Shown: positions 34,499-43,033 of the stretch, piece after piece | How positions within the stretch are numbered: the stretch's first letter is position 1 | Layout of the letters: each line of letters opens with the position of its first letter | DNA from: Pseudomonadota bacterium | GTDB taxonomy: Bacteria > Pseudomonadota > Alphaproteobacteria > Rhizobiales > Phreatobacteraceae | Direction: 5' to 3' | DNA: 64,000 bases | NCBI GenBank assembly: GCA_020161695.1 | Contig: JAIUOO010000002.1 | Coordinates: forward strand, 186,001-250,000 | Translations under genes and position numbers: made by a program | The notes under the pieces: generated by a model | What the model was told of the DNA's origin: nothing | What the model saw: the letters and a program-made list of their open reading frames with translations, nothing else | The model's database searches: none

Positions 34499-35539
34499 TC
34501 AGCGCTGGCCGCCGCTCGATTCCCGGATGACGAATTTCGGCTGGAGAACGACGCGCCGGACCGGCGCATCGGGGTTCTCGATGCGGTCGAGAAGCAGCTG
34601 GGCGGCGGTCTCGCCCAGCATCCTGGTGTCGTTGCGGACAGTCGACAGGCCGGGGACCCAAAGCTCGGCTTCGGCGAGGTCGTCGTAGCCGATCACCGCG
34701 AAGTCGCGGCCGGGCTCCCGGCCGACCTGCCTGAGGCCCAGCATGACGCCGAAGGCGATCACGTCGTTGAAGCAGACGGCCGCGGTCGGCGGATCCTTCA
34801 GCGCCAGCAGCCGGCGCACCGTCGCCGCGCCGAAACTGCGCGTCGCCTCGCCTTCGACCACAAGCGCCTCGTCGATCGCGATGCCGTGCAGGCCGAGCGC
34901 TTTCCGATAGCCGCCGCGCCGCTCGCGACCGGTGGAGACGAGGTCGTTGCCGCCGAGCATGGCGATGCGCCGGTGGCCGAGGCCGATCAGATGCTCGGTC
35001 GCCTCGCACATGCCGGCCTCGTTGGCATGGCCCGCATAGTCGAGGCCGGAGCCGCCTATGTCGCGGGAGACCAGCACGCAGGCGACGCCCTGCTTCTTCA
35101 GCCGCCGCAGCGTCTCGCGCGACGTGCCGCGCGACGGGCAGATCGCCAGTCCGTCGGCGTTGTATTCGCGCATGGTGGCGATGAAGTCGTCCTGCCGGGC
35201 CGGGTCTTCCTCGGAATTGGCGATGAACACCACGCGGCCATGTTTGAGGAAGGCGCGCTGGATCGCCGCGGTCAGCTCGGTGAAATAGGGGTTGGTGATC
35301 TCGTTGATCGAGACGCCGATCGTGTGCGAGCGCTGGGTGCGCAGATTGGCCGCGCCGCGATTGTAGACGTAGCCGAGCGCGCGGACGGATTCGAGCACGG
35401 CCTCGCGGGTCTTCGCCGCCACCAGCGGGCTCTTGCGCAGGACCAGCGATACGGTGGCGCGCGACACGCCGGCATGGTCGGCAAGGTCGTGCAGCGTCAC
35501 CCGCTGCGGCCGTCCCGCGCTTTTCCCCCTGCCCGCCAT
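34499..35539 (-). CDS. LacI family transcriptional regulator
   Basis: This 346-residue regulator has an N-terminal DNA-binding domain, TLHDLADHAGVSRATVSLVLRKSPLVAAKTREAVLESVRALGYVYNRGAANLRTQ (about 15-69), including the hinge helix. A periplasmic-binding-like effector domain follows (about 70-340). The long upstream open frame is unrelated. It is surrounded by catabolic genes and by three copies of a TTTAGATCGATCTAAA-like palindrome, all upstream of minus-strand transcription units, which makes it the presumptive local repressor. The effector is probably a pathway intermediate or CoA ester. Confidence 0.93.
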   Translation of the reverse strand: MAGRGKSAGRPQRVTLHDLADHAGVSRATVSLVLRKSPLVAAKTREAVLESVRALGYVYNRGAANLRTQRSHTIGVSINEITNPYFTELTAAIQRAFLKHGRVVFIANSEEDPARQDDFIATMREYNADGLAICPSRGTSRETLRRLKKQGVACVLVSRDIGGSGLDYAGHANEAGMCEATEHLIGLGHRRIAMLGGNDLVSTGRERRGGYRKALGLHGIAIDEALVVEGEATRSFGAATVRRLLALKDPPTAAVCFNDVIAFGVMLGLRQVGREPGRDFAVIGYDDLAEAELWVPGLSTVRNDTRMLGETAAQLLLDRIENPDAPVRRVVLQPKFVIRESSGGQR

Positions 35540-35672
35540 TCCGCTCGTTTCCGTTCGTGGGCTCCGAATGCCGATCCCACCGCGATTCCCGTGTCTAGAG
35601 CAAATGCGGGCGGGAAAGATACCGGTTCGCCACAGAAAAGTGCGGTTTCGCACGACCAGGGAGGAAAGACCC

Positions 35673-36440
35673 ATGCAGGACGAGGTGCTGCTGGAACGTG
35701 ACGGCTTCGTCGCGGAGATCGTGCTGAACCGGCCGGGCAAGCTCAACGCCATCACCCCGCCGATGGCGGCCGAGATCGAGCGCCTGTGCCGCGCGCTCGA
35801 CCGTGACGATGGCGTGCGCGCGGTGCTGATCCGCGGCGAAGGCGAACGCGCCTTCTGCGCCGGCAGCGACCTCAACGCGCTTGCCGAATATCCGTCCGCC
35901 TGGGCGTTCCGCAACCGCGTGGAATATGCGACCGCCGTGCGCGACATGCGCAAGCCGGTTGTCGCGGCGCTGCACGGCTGGGTGCTCGGCGGCGGCGCGG
36001 AAATGGCCTTGTCCGCGGACATCCGGGTGATGGGCCAATCCGCGAAGATGGGCTTTCCCGAGGTGCAGCGCGGCTGGGTGGGCGGTGGCGGCGCGTCGCA
36101 GATGCTGCCGCGGCTCGTCGGCTACGGGCAGGCGATGAAGCTGCTGCTGACCGGCGACCCGATCGATGCCAAGGAGGCATTCCGGCTCGGCATCGTCGAA
36201 TATCTCGTCGACGATGCGAAGGTAGCGGACGAGGCCCGTGCGCTTGCGCGCAAATTTGCCGGCTACAGTCCCGTTGCCGTCGAGTCCGTGAAGGCTTCCG
36301 TGCGCGCGGCGCTATCGACTACGCTCCCGGCCGGAATCCGCTACGAGAACGAGATGAACACGCTCTGCTTCTCGGCAGGCGACCATATGGAGGGCATCCG
36401 TGCCTTCCGCGAAAAGCGTGACGCGGAGTTCAAGCAGTGA
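35673..36440 (+). CDS. Enoyl-CoA hydratase/isomerase family protein
   Basis: This 255-residue crotonase-fold protein has the oxyanion-hole segment GERAFCAGSDLNALAEY (about 59-75) and the second glycine-rich loop HGWVLGGGAEMALSADIRVMGQSAKMGFPEVQRGWVGGGG (about 97-136). The segment holds candidate acid/base residues, and the Glu in FPEV occupies the usual position. A strong GGGAGGAAAG site supports the start. It opens a three-gene operon with a D-2-hydroxyacid dehydrogenase and a LigI-like hydrolase, and runs opposite to the LacI gene. Confidence 0.9.
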   Translation: MQDEVLLERDGFVAEIVLNRPGKLNAITPPMAAEIERLCRALDRDDGVRAVLIRGEGERAFCAGSDLNALAEYPSAWAFRNRVEYATAVRDMRKPVVAALHGWVLGGGAEMALSADIRVMGQSAKMGFPEVQRGWVGGGGASQMLPRLVGYGQAMKLLLTGDPIDAKEAFRLGIVEYLVDDAKVADEARALARKFAGYSPVAVESVKASVRAALSTTLPAGIRYENEMNTLCFSAGDHMEGIRAFREKRDAEFKQ

Positions 36441-37441
36441 GCCGGCACAAGGTCTTCCTCACCCACACGCCTCACATGCTCGACAACTATTACGGGCCGC
36501 GCGCGGTGGCGGCGCTGCGCGAAATGGCGGACGTCGTCGTCAATCCGACAGGCGAGGCGATGGACGAGGCTGCGCTGATCGCGCATGCGCAGGGCGTCCC
36601 GATCATCGTCTCGGACCGTCTGACGCCGGGCTATGCCGGCTTTTTCCGCAAGGCGCCGGATCTCGTGGCCTTCCTGCGCTGCGCGGTCGACATCCGCAAC
36701 GTCGATGTCGAGGCGGCCAGCGCCGAAGGCATCCTCGCGACGCGCGCGACGCCAGGGTTCATCGCCTCGGTCTCCGAGCTCGGCTTCGGCATGATGATCG
36801 ACCTGGCGCGGCACGTTTCCGCGTCGGTCGGCCATTATCGCGCTGGCGGCGAGCCGATGGCCGCGATGGGCCGGCAGTTGCAGGGTTCGACCATCGGCAT
36901 CATCGGCTATGGCGCCATCGGCGTGCGGATGGGCGAACTGGCGCGGGCGTTCGGCATGACCGTGCTTGTCACCGACCCCTACAAGGCGGTCGATGAGGCG
37001 GGCATCCGGCAGGTGCCGTTCGAGACGCTGCTGGCTGAGTCCGATTTCGTCGTCTGCCTCGTCGTCGCGACCGAGGCGACCGAGAACCTGATGGATGCGC
37101 GCGCCTTCGCCCGCATGAAGCCCTCGGCCTTTTTCGTGAACCTGTCGCGCGGCAATCTCGTCGACGAGGCCGCGTTGCAGGAGGCCCTGGATGCGAAGCG
37201 CATCGCCGGCGCGGCGATGGATGTCGGCCGCGCGCCCGACCAGAAACCCTCGCTGTTCCTGGCGAGCCGCAACGACGTGGTCGCGACACCCCATACCGGC
37301 GGGCTGACGCCGGCGGCCATCGAGCATCAGGCCTTCGACACGGTGGCGCAGGTCAAGGCCCTGCTCGCGGGCGAGATACCGCCGGGTGCGGTCAATACCG
37401 AAGCTGCCACGCGACTGGACCGGCTGAGGACGAAGCCATGA
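36437..37441 (+). CDS. D-isomer-specific 2-hydroxyacid dehydrogenase
   Basis: This 334-residue protein has an NAD-binding Rossmann loop, IIGYGAIGVRMGELARAFG (about 154-172), and the catalytic triad context LSRGNLVDEAALQEAL (about 236-251) and ATPHTGGLTPAA (about 277-288), with the signature His. It would interconvert a 2-oxo acid and a D-2-hydroxy acid. The start is GTG, overlapping the hydratase stop (GTGA), and its own stop overlaps the following ATG. The gene order suggests a hydroxyacid intermediate in the pathway. Confidence 0.9.
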   Translation: MSRHKVFLTHTPHMLDNYYGPRAVAALREMADVVVNPTGEAMDEAALIAHAQGVPIIVSDRLTPGYAGFFRKAPDLVAFLRCAVDIRNVDVEAASAEGILATRATPGFIASVSELGFGMMIDLARHVSASVGHYRAGGEPMAAMGRQLQGSTIGIIGYGAIGVRMGELARAFGMTVLVTDPYKAVDEAGIRQVPFETLLAESDFVVCLVVATEATENLMDARAFARMKPSAFFVNLSRGNLVDEAALQEALDAKRIAGAAMDVGRAPDQKPSLFLASRNDVVATPHTGGLTPAAIEHQAFDTVAQVKALLAGEIPPGAVNTEAATRLDRLRTKP

Positions 37442-38271
37442 GCGCGGAGGCGAAGCCCGTGATGGCCGTGCCCTTTGGCGCGACGGACACGCATATCCAC
37501 GTCTACGACGACACGCCGCTGGCGCCGACCGCACTGTCGAAGCCACCGCCGCAGGCTGGTGTCGAGGACTACAAGCGCATCCGCGCACAGCTCGGCCTGA
37601 CCCGCACGGTGATGGTCCAGCCCTCGGTCTATGGCACCGACAACGAATGCACCCTGCGCGGCATCGCGGCACTGGGGGCGGACGTCGCGCGGGGCGTCGC
37701 CGTGGTCGATGCCGGCGTGAGCGAGACTGAACTCGACAGGCTGACCAGCGGGGGCATCCGCGGCGCGCGCTTCTTCATGCTGCCGGGCGGCGCGGTCGGC
37801 TTCGACCAGCTCGACACGATCGCCGCGAAGATGGCGGCCTTCGGCTGGCATGCCGTTTTCCAGACCGACGGGCGCAAGCTCGCCGATCACGCGGCGCAGA
37901 TCCGCAGCTGGCCGGTGCCGGTCATTATCGACCATACCGGCAAGTTCCTCGAACCGGTCGCTGTCGACAGTCCGGAATTCCGCGTGCTGCTCGGCCTCGT
38001 CGAGACCGGCCGGGTCTATGTGAAGCTCGCCGCGCCCTACGAGACCTCGAAGACCGGCGCTCCAGCCTACGAGGACGTCAGCCGGCTCGCCCGCGCGCTG
38101 GTGAAGGCCGTGCCGGAGCGCATCCTCTGGGCATCGAACTGGCCGCATCCCGGCCGCGATCCGCGCCCGGACAGCGCGCATCTCCTCGACATCCTCGCCG
38201 ACTGGGCGCCGGATGCCGGCGACCGGCAGCGCATCCTCGTCGACAATCCGGCCGGGCTCTACGGGTTCTGA
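37438..38271 (+). CDS. Amidohydrolase family 2 protein (LigI/2-pyrone-4,6-dicarboxylate hydrolase-like)
   Basis: This 277-residue TIM-barrel hydrolase of the COG3618 group has the metal-site HIH in ATDTHIHVYDD (residues about 17-27), HTGKF near 163 and the C-terminal WASNWPHPGRD near 223. 2-Pyrone-4,6-dicarboxylate lactonase LigI and sugar lactonases belong here. It probably opens a lactone ring in the pathway. The start overlaps the dehydrogenase stop (ATGA). The gene ends the operon before a repeat-rich convergent junction. Confidence 0.85.
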   Translation: MSAEAKPVMAVPFGATDTHIHVYDDTPLAPTALSKPPPQAGVEDYKRIRAQLGLTRTVMVQPSVYGTDNECTLRGIAALGADVARGVAVVDAGVSETELDRLTSGGIRGARFFMLPGGAVGFDQLDTIAAKMAAFGWHAVFQTDGRKLADHAAQIRSWPVPVIIDHTGKFLEPVAVDSPEFRVLLGLVETGRVYVKLAAPYETSKTGAPAYEDVSRLARALVKAVPERILWASNWPHPGRDPRPDSAHLLDILADWAPDAGDRQRILVDNPAGLYGF

Positions 38272-38299
38272 GGCCAGCCGATCGTTCGCACATCGTTAC

Positions 38300-38318
38300 G
38301 CCCGGCCTTGTGCCGGGC
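38300..38318. repeat. Dispersed hairpin repeat, copy 2
   Basis: GCCCGGC-CTTGT-GCCGGGC followed by ATGACG is the same element as at 24-46, in the inverse orientation. It lies just after the LigI-like gene, between two convergent units, and could act as a terminator. Confidence 0.6.
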
Positions 38319-38355
38319 ATGACGAATTCCTTCTAAGGTCGTGCTCAAGTCGTGG

Positions 38356-38378
38356 ATGGCCGGGCCAAGCCCGGCCAT
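38356..38378. repeat. Dispersed hairpin repeat, copy 3
   Basis: ATGGCCGGGC-CAA-GCCCGGCCAT is a perfect 10-bp stem within GTCGTGGATGG...CATGACGATG. The stem bases differ from copies 1 and 2, but the changes keep pairing, so structure and not sequence appears conserved. It is 38 bases upstream of copy 2's partner gene end and likely serves as the bidirectional transcript end. Confidence 0.65.
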
Positions 38379-38408
38379 GACGATGAGGCTGTCGCTTTTC
38401 CCGACTGC

Positions 38409-40058
38409 TTACGACGAGACAGGCTTCACGTCGTACATGTCGAGCTGCCAGCCGGCCGCGGTCAGCGGCAGCTTGGCAAGGTTCGAGCGAACCGCGATCT
38501 GGTAGATCGGCTGGAACAGCACGAAGTAGTTGGCGTTGTCGACCGTCTGCTTCTGATACTCCACCCAGAGGTCGGCCTGCTTCTTCGGGTCCTGCTCGGC
38601 CGCGGCATCGCGCACGATCTTGTCGAGCGCCGGCGGCACCGGCCAATGGACGCGCCGGGCGACGCGCTCGACACTGGCCGCCGCCCACAGGAGGTTCTCC
38701 ACCGCCGGCGGGTTCCAGAAGGTGAGGACGCCGCCCTGCGCACGGTTGCCGGTATAGGTGGTGCGCAGGTTGACCTGATCCATCGGGGTGAGCTTCGCAC
38801 GGATGTTCACAAGCGCGAGGTCGGCCTGGATCTTCTGGCCGAGCGTCTGGTAGGTGACGCCCGCGATCGCCGCATTGCCGTAGGCGATCTCGAACTCGAA
38901 GCCGTCGGCAAGACCGGCCTTCTGGAGCAGCTGACGCGCCTTGTCGATGTCCTGGTTGTAGCCGACCCGGCGGGCGATCTCCTCGGTCGAGCCCGAGACG
39001 CCGATGGGCAGGAAGTTGGCGCAGCGCACGGCCGCGCCGCCGAGCAGGTTCTTGACGATGCCGTCATAGTCTATGGCATGGCCGATCGCCTGACGGGCCT
39101 CCTTGACGCCCAGCGCCTTGTTGAACTCCGGGTTCTGCGTCAGCGCCATGTAGACGAAGTCGAGGCTGGTGAGCGCCTCGAGGCGCACGCTCGGCTCCGC
39201 CTTCAGGGTGGCGATCTGCTCGGGGATCAGGTTGAAGGCGATGTCGATGTCGCCGCGCCGGATCGACAGGAGCTGCGCCGCGCTGTCGCCGATATGGCGG
39301 ATGATGACCCGCTCGAAAGGCGGCTTGCCGCGCCAGTAATTGTCGTTGCGGACGAACTGGATCTGCGCGTTGCGCTCCCAGCGCACCAGCTTGTAGGCGC
39401 CGGCGCCCGCCGAATTGTTGTTCAGCCAGGTGGTGGCGCTGTCCTTGGTCTTGGCGTCGCGGCTGGCGTCGCCGCCATGCTGCATGAGGAGCTTGCTGTC
39501 GTAGACCGGGAAGCCGGGCGCGGCGATGATGGTCATCAGCGGCTGGCGCGGGTCCTTGAGGATGACGTCGACGGTCTTGGCGTCGACGACCTCGGTGCGC
39601 TCGACGTGGCTGATGTACTGCGAGGTCTGGTCGCCGAGATACAGCACGCGGTCCATCGACCACTTGACGTCGGCGGCGGTCATCGGATTGCCCGAGGCGA
39701 ACTTGACGTTGTCGCGCAGCGTGAAGCGCCAGCCCTTGCCGTCCGGCGTGCGCTCCCACTTGGTGGCAAGCTGCGGGCGGATGGTGATGTAGTCGCCCGG
39801 CGCCATGGTGACGAGCATGTCGTAGGCCGCCAGCAGCGACATGGGCGGCGTGTACTGCGCCTGCCGGGCGGGATCGAGCGTCACCGTGTCGGAAATGTCG
39901 ATGCCGATGACCAGCGTATTGCGCCGCGTCTGCGCGAAGACGCGCTCGGGAAGGCCGGCGGCCAGGGCCGCGCCGCCGATGCCGAGCAGCTTCGCCACGT
40001 CGCGGCGGCTCATCCAGCCGTCGTTCGTCGTCTCATGCCTGTCTTTGCGAACCGTCAT
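38409..40058 (-). CDS. ABC transporter substrate-binding protein, oligopeptide type (family 5)
   Basis: This 549-residue periplasmic protein has a twin-arginine leader (MSRRDVAKLLGIGGAALAAGLPERVFAQ) and family 5 signatures: DISDTVTLDPARQAQYTPP, the ligand-side motif AADVKWSMDRVLYLGDQ and the C-terminal DppA-like dyad regions. A GGGAGGAGC site precedes the ATG. It is the missing soluble component of the DppB/DppC-like importer encoded at 32376-34279, and shares the LacI-type operator family (40111-40130). The ligand is unknown; acidic aromatic compounds or peptides are both possible. Confidence 0.93.
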   Translation of the reverse strand: MTVRKDRHETTNDGWMSRRDVAKLLGIGGAALAAGLPERVFAQTRRNTLVIGIDISDTVTLDPARQAQYTPPMSLLAAYDMLVTMAPGDYITIRPQLATKWERTPDGKGWRFTLRDNVKFASGNPMTAADVKWSMDRVLYLGDQTSQYISHVERTEVVDAKTVDVILKDPRQPLMTIIAAPGFPVYDSKLLMQHGGDASRDAKTKDSATTWLNNNSAGAGAYKLVRWERNAQIQFVRNDNYWRGKPPFERVIIRHIGDSAAQLLSIRRGDIDIAFNLIPEQIATLKAEPSVRLEALTSLDFVYMALTQNPEFNKALGVKEARQAIGHAIDYDGIVKNLLGGAAVRCANFLPIGVSGSTEEIARRVGYNQDIDKARQLLQKAGLADGFEFEIAYGNAAIAGVTYQTLGQKIQADLALVNIRAKLTPMDQVNLRTTYTGNRAQGGVLTFWNPPAVENLLWAAASVERVARRVHWPVPPALDKIVRDAAAEQDPKKQADLWVEYQKQTVDNANYFVLFQPIYQIAVRSNLAKLPLTAAGWQLDMYDVKPVSS

Positions 40059-40110
40059 TGTCGCTCCTCCCGGGAGGTGGTGGGGAACACCGCTTGACTG
40101 CGGCTTGTTG

Positions 40111-40130
40111 TCTTTGGATCGATCTAAATT
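40111..40130. promoter_or_regulatory. LacI-type operator, copy 2 (binding-protein gene)
   Basis: TCTTTGGATCGATCTAAATT carries the palindromic core GGATCGATC(T), 53 bases upstream of the family-5 binding-protein ATG on the minus strand. Read on that strand it is AATTTAGATCGATCCAAAGA, sharing its first 11 bases with copy 1. This links the binding protein to the permease operon through one regulator. Confidence 0.8.
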
Positions 40131-40221
40131 ATGTCCCGGCCTCGGCCCAATCGATTGAAGTGACCGGACTGTGCGACCTCGCCTGGCCGCCGTCAATGCG
40201 CGGCAAACACGGACCCGCCCC

Positions 40222-40701
40222 TCACGCCGCCTCTCTCGGCCGAAGCCGCGTCAGCAGGGCCGTCTCGCCTTCCTGCACGACCTCGCCGCGCTGATTGGCG
40301 ACCACGAAGCCGAGCATGGTGACGCCGCGGTCGCCTTTGGACGTCAGGCGTTTCGACTTTACCGTCACGGTCACGCCGATCCGGTCGCCGACGAGAATGG
40401 GCCCGCGAAAGTTCCAGTTCCAGCCGAGCGAGGCGACGGCCATGATCCGCACCGACGAGCGGTTCTTCAGTCCGTCCGCCATGGCAAGGCCGAGCAGGCC
40501 GTGCGCGATCCGCCCGGCAAAACCCTGCTCGCGGGCGAACTCATCGTCCATGTGCACGTCGAACAGATCGCCCGACAGGCCGGCAAACCCGACGATATGA
40601 GCGTCGGTCATGACGATCTTGCCGGTCTCGTAATGATCGCCCTCGCGCAGGTCCTCGAACCAGTATTCGCCGGGACCGAGCAGACGTTGCGCCGCCGTCA
40701 T
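40222..40701 (-). CDS. MaoC family dehydratase, second copy
   Basis: This 159-residue single hot-dog protein has the dyad region FAGLSGDLFDVHMDDEFAREQGFAGRIAHGLLGLAMADGL (about 38-77), where the dyad is Asp/His in DVHMDD. A C-terminal half includes VGDRIGVTVTVKSKR. It is slightly more divergent in the catalytic loop than the copy at 29443 (F-D-V-H in place of D-P-I-H). It follows an SDR gene by eight bases and would hydrate or dehydrate an acyl-CoA in the same pathway. Confidence 0.85.
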   Translation of the reverse strand: MTAAQRLLGPGEYWFEDLREGDHYETGKIVMTDAHIVGFAGLSGDLFDVHMDDEFAREQGFAGRIAHGLLGLAMADGLKNRSSVRIMAVASLGWNWNFRGPILVGDRIGVTVTVKSKRLTSKGDRGVTMLGFVVANQRGEVVQEGETALLTRLRPREAA

Positions 40702-40709
40702 GTCTGCCC

Positions 40710-41483
40710 TCACAGCTTGGCGACGGACAGGCCGCCGTCGACATGCACCACCTCGCCCGTGGAATAGGCGAGCGCGCCATCGGCCAGCATGGCCACGGCG
40801 CGGCCGATATCCTCCGGCTCGCCCCATCGCGAGATGGGCGAGAAGCCGGCGGCGAACATGCGGTCGTATTTCTCGCGCGCGACGGCGGTCATGTCGGTGC
40901 GGATGACGCCGGGGCGGATCTCGTAGGCGCGGATGCCGGCCTCGGCGAGCCGCAGCGCGTAGAGCTTGCTCATCATCGAGAGGCCGATCTTGGAGATGCA
41001 GTATTCGGCGCGGTCCGGCGATGCGGCTTCGGCATTCAGCGATGACACGGTGACGATGCTGCGGAACCCGCCCGCGGGTTCCGCCACCATCCGCTTCGCC
41101 ACGGCTTGCGTCAGAAAGAACGGGCCGCGGAGGTTGATGGCGATCAGCCGGTCGAAGCTCTCGGGACTCGAGTCCAGCATGTCGCCGCGCGTCTTCACGG
41201 AGACGCCGGCATTGTTCACGAGGCAATCGATACGGCCGAAGGCGGCCCAGGCCGCAGCGACCAGCGCCTCCTGCCCGCCGAGATCGGCGATGTCGCCCGC
41301 GAGCGCCGTTACCTGCGCGCCAGCCTGCCGCGCGGCGGTGGCCGTAGCGTCGAGGTCGGACGAGGCGGCGAGATCGTTCAGCACCAGGTCGAAGCCCCGC
41401 GCGGCAAGCGCCAGCGCGATGCCGCGCCCGATGCCGCGCTGCGCGCCGGTGACGAAGGCGACGCGCCGTCCGCCCTGCTCCAT
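40710..41483 (-). CDS. SDR family NAD(P)-dependent oxidoreductase
   Basis: This 257-residue classical short-chain dehydrogenase has the cofactor loop VTGAQRGIGRGIALALA (about 11-27), NNAGV near 90, catalytic Ser in VSSLNAEA and the Tyr-xxx-Lys in YCISKIGLSM near 160-164. It probably interconverts a 3-hydroxyacyl-CoA or related alcohol and its ketone. AGGGAGGAT is a good ribosome-binding site. It is first in a two-gene unit with a MaoC hydratase, and a LacI-type operator lies about 105 bases upstream. Confidence 0.92.
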   Translation of the reverse strand: MEQGGRRVAFVTGAQRGIGRGIALALAARGFDLVLNDLAASSDLDATATAARQAGAQVTALAGDIADLGGQEALVAAAWAAFGRIDCLVNNAGVSVKTRGDMLDSSPESFDRLIAINLRGPFFLTQAVAKRMVAEPAGGFRSIVTVSSLNAEAASPDRAEYCISKIGLSMMSKLYALRLAEAGIRAYEIRPGVIRTDMTAVAREKYDRMFAAGFSPISRWGEPEDIGRAVAMLADGALAYSTGEVVHVDGGLSVAKL

Positions 41484-41585
41484 GGACCGATCCTCCCTTG
41501 CAGCTTCCGCGTCGTTCCGCGCGGATGGCCGCGATTGATGCCGATCGCCTCGTCTCCAGCGGCAGAGGCAACCCGCACCGCCCGC

Positions 41586-41605
41586 AATTTAGATCGATCC
41601 AATTT
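41586..41605. promoter_or_regulatory. LacI-type operator, copy 3 (SDR/MaoC unit)
   Basis: AATTTAGATCGATCCAATTT shares its first eleven bases exactly with copies 1 and 2 (read in the same orientation). It precedes the minus-strand SDR gene by about 105 bases. The three sites bracket the catabolic region and imply a single regulator. Confidence 0.8.
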
Positions 41606-41727
41606 CCATTTGGCAAGTCCCGATTTTCGCGCCCCACGATCCTCGGGCGACGCATGCGATGCCGGCGGGACGGATCTGCGGGACAATTGACCGAAGGGGA
41701 CGCATGCGAACCGCACCACGCGTCCTT

Positions 41728-41741
41728 TTGACATTTGTCAA
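41728..41741. promoter_or_regulatory. FNR/Dnr-type box upstream of nnrS
   Basis: TTGACATTTGTCAA is a perfect TTGAC-N4-GTCAA dyad. Its centre is 78 bases ahead of the ATG at 41813, so an activator bound here would place the transcript start near 41776. It is the same subclass as the box at 56313 and differs from the TTGAT-N4-ATCAA box at 56199. Confidence 0.78.
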
Positions 41742-41812
41742 TTTCTCGCTGGACGACACGGGGCATCCTGGATTCCGTCCCCATGATGCGGACCGGAGCT
41801 TTGCGAGGCGCC

Positions 41813-43015
41813 ATGATCAGCACGATGGAACTCCAGCGCGCCTGGCGCGGGCCTGTGCTGTTCAGCTACGGATTTCGCCCGTTCTTCCTGTGCGGATCCA
41901 TTCTGGCGGCGCTGCTCGTGCCATTGTGGGTGCCCTGGTATTTCGGCCTCATCACCGTTCCGAGCGCCCTGCCGCCGGTCGCATGGCACGCCCATGAACT
42001 GCTGTTCGGCTACGTGCCCGCCATCGTCGCCGGCTTCCTCCTGACGGCGGTGCCGAACTGGACAGGGCGGCTGCCGGTGGTCGGCTGGCCGCTGGTCGGC
42101 CTGTTCGGGCTCTGGCTGACGGGTCGCCTCGCGGTCGCCGTCTCCCTGCTGCTCGATCCGCTGTCGGTCGCGATCTTCAGCCTGCTGTTTCCGACGGCAC
42201 TCGCGGGCGTCATCGCGCGCGAGATCGTCGCCGGCGGCAACTGGCGGAACCTCAAGGTTCTCGGCGGCATTGTCATGCTGACGCTGGCTCAGGCGCTCTT
42301 CCACTACGAGATCTGGCGCCACGGCCACGCCGTTTCCGGCGACCGCCTCGCCATCGGCGTCACGGTCATGCTGATCATGATCGTCGGTGGCCGGATCGTC
42401 CCGAGCTTCACCACCAACTGGCTGAAGCGCGAGAATCCCGGGCGCCAGCCGGAGCCCTTCGGCCGCTTCGACGTGATCGCCATGGCGACTGGCGGGGTGG
42501 CACTGGCCGCGTGGGCGGCGGCGCCCCTGCACGCGGGGCTGATCGCACCGGCGGGCCTGCTGCTGCTCGCGGCCGGGGCGCTCCAGGCGGTCCGCCTCCT
42601 GCGATGGGCGGGCGACAGGACCCTCGCCGAGCCGCTCGTCACCGTTCTGCACGTGGCCTTCGCCTTCGTGCCGGTCGGCTATCTCCTGACCGGCTACGGC
42701 CTGCTCGCGGACAGCGCCGCGGCGCGGTCGGCAGGGGTTCACGCCTGGACGGCGGGCGCAATCGGCCTGATGACGCTCGCGGTCATGACCCGCGCCAGCC
42801 GCGGCCATTCCGGGCGCGCCCTCACCGCGCCGCCCTCGACCATCCTGATCTATCTCGCCGCCTTCCTTGCCGCCGTCCTGCGCATGGCGGCGTCCTTCGC
42901 TCCCGAGCACATGACGGTTCTGCTGGCGGCGGCGGGCGGCGCGTGGACGCTGGCGTTTCTCGGGTTCGCGGCAGGCTATGGCCCGATGCTTGTTCGCGCC
43001 CGCGCGGGCGCGTGA
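41813..43015 (+). CDS. nnrS: NnrS family heme-copper membrane protein
   Basis: This 400-residue protein has about twelve membrane helices and NnrS features: the start region LFSYGFRPFFLCGSILAALL (about 16-35), AWHAHELLFGYVPAIVAGFLLTAVPNWTGRLP near 60-91, and multiple heme-ligand-type His residues. NnrS proteins relieve nitric-oxide stress and bind heme and copper. The ATG at 41813 fits the TSS predicted from the FNR-type box; ATG 41783 is possible. It faces the truncated hemoglobin gene, so both NO-related genes sit beside the nar operon. Confidence 0.9.
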   Translation: MISTMELQRAWRGPVLFSYGFRPFFLCGSILAALLVPLWVPWYFGLITVPSALPPVAWHAHELLFGYVPAIVAGFLLTAVPNWTGRLPVVGWPLVGLFGLWLTGRLAVAVSLLLDPLSVAIFSLLFPTALAGVIAREIVAGGNWRNLKVLGGIVMLTLAQALFHYEIWRHGHAVSGDRLAIGVTVMLIMIVGGRIVPSFTTNWLKRENPGRQPEPFGRFDVIAMATGGVALAAWAAAPLHAGLIAPAGLLLLAAGALQAVRLLRWAGDRTLAEPLVTVLHVAFAFVPVGYLLTGYGLLADSAAARSAGVHAWTAGAIGLMTLAVMTRASRGHSGRALTAPPSTILIYLAAFLAAVLRMAASFAPEHMTVLLAAAGGAWTLAFLGFAAGYGPMLVRARAGA

Positions 43016-43033
43016 GGCCCGCAGCTTCCCAAC

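Noticed and set aside
35540..35672. Fourth LacI-type operator ahead of the enoyl-CoA hydratase gene
   Set aside because: TCTAGAGCAAAT is a partial match only; no dyad like the other three.
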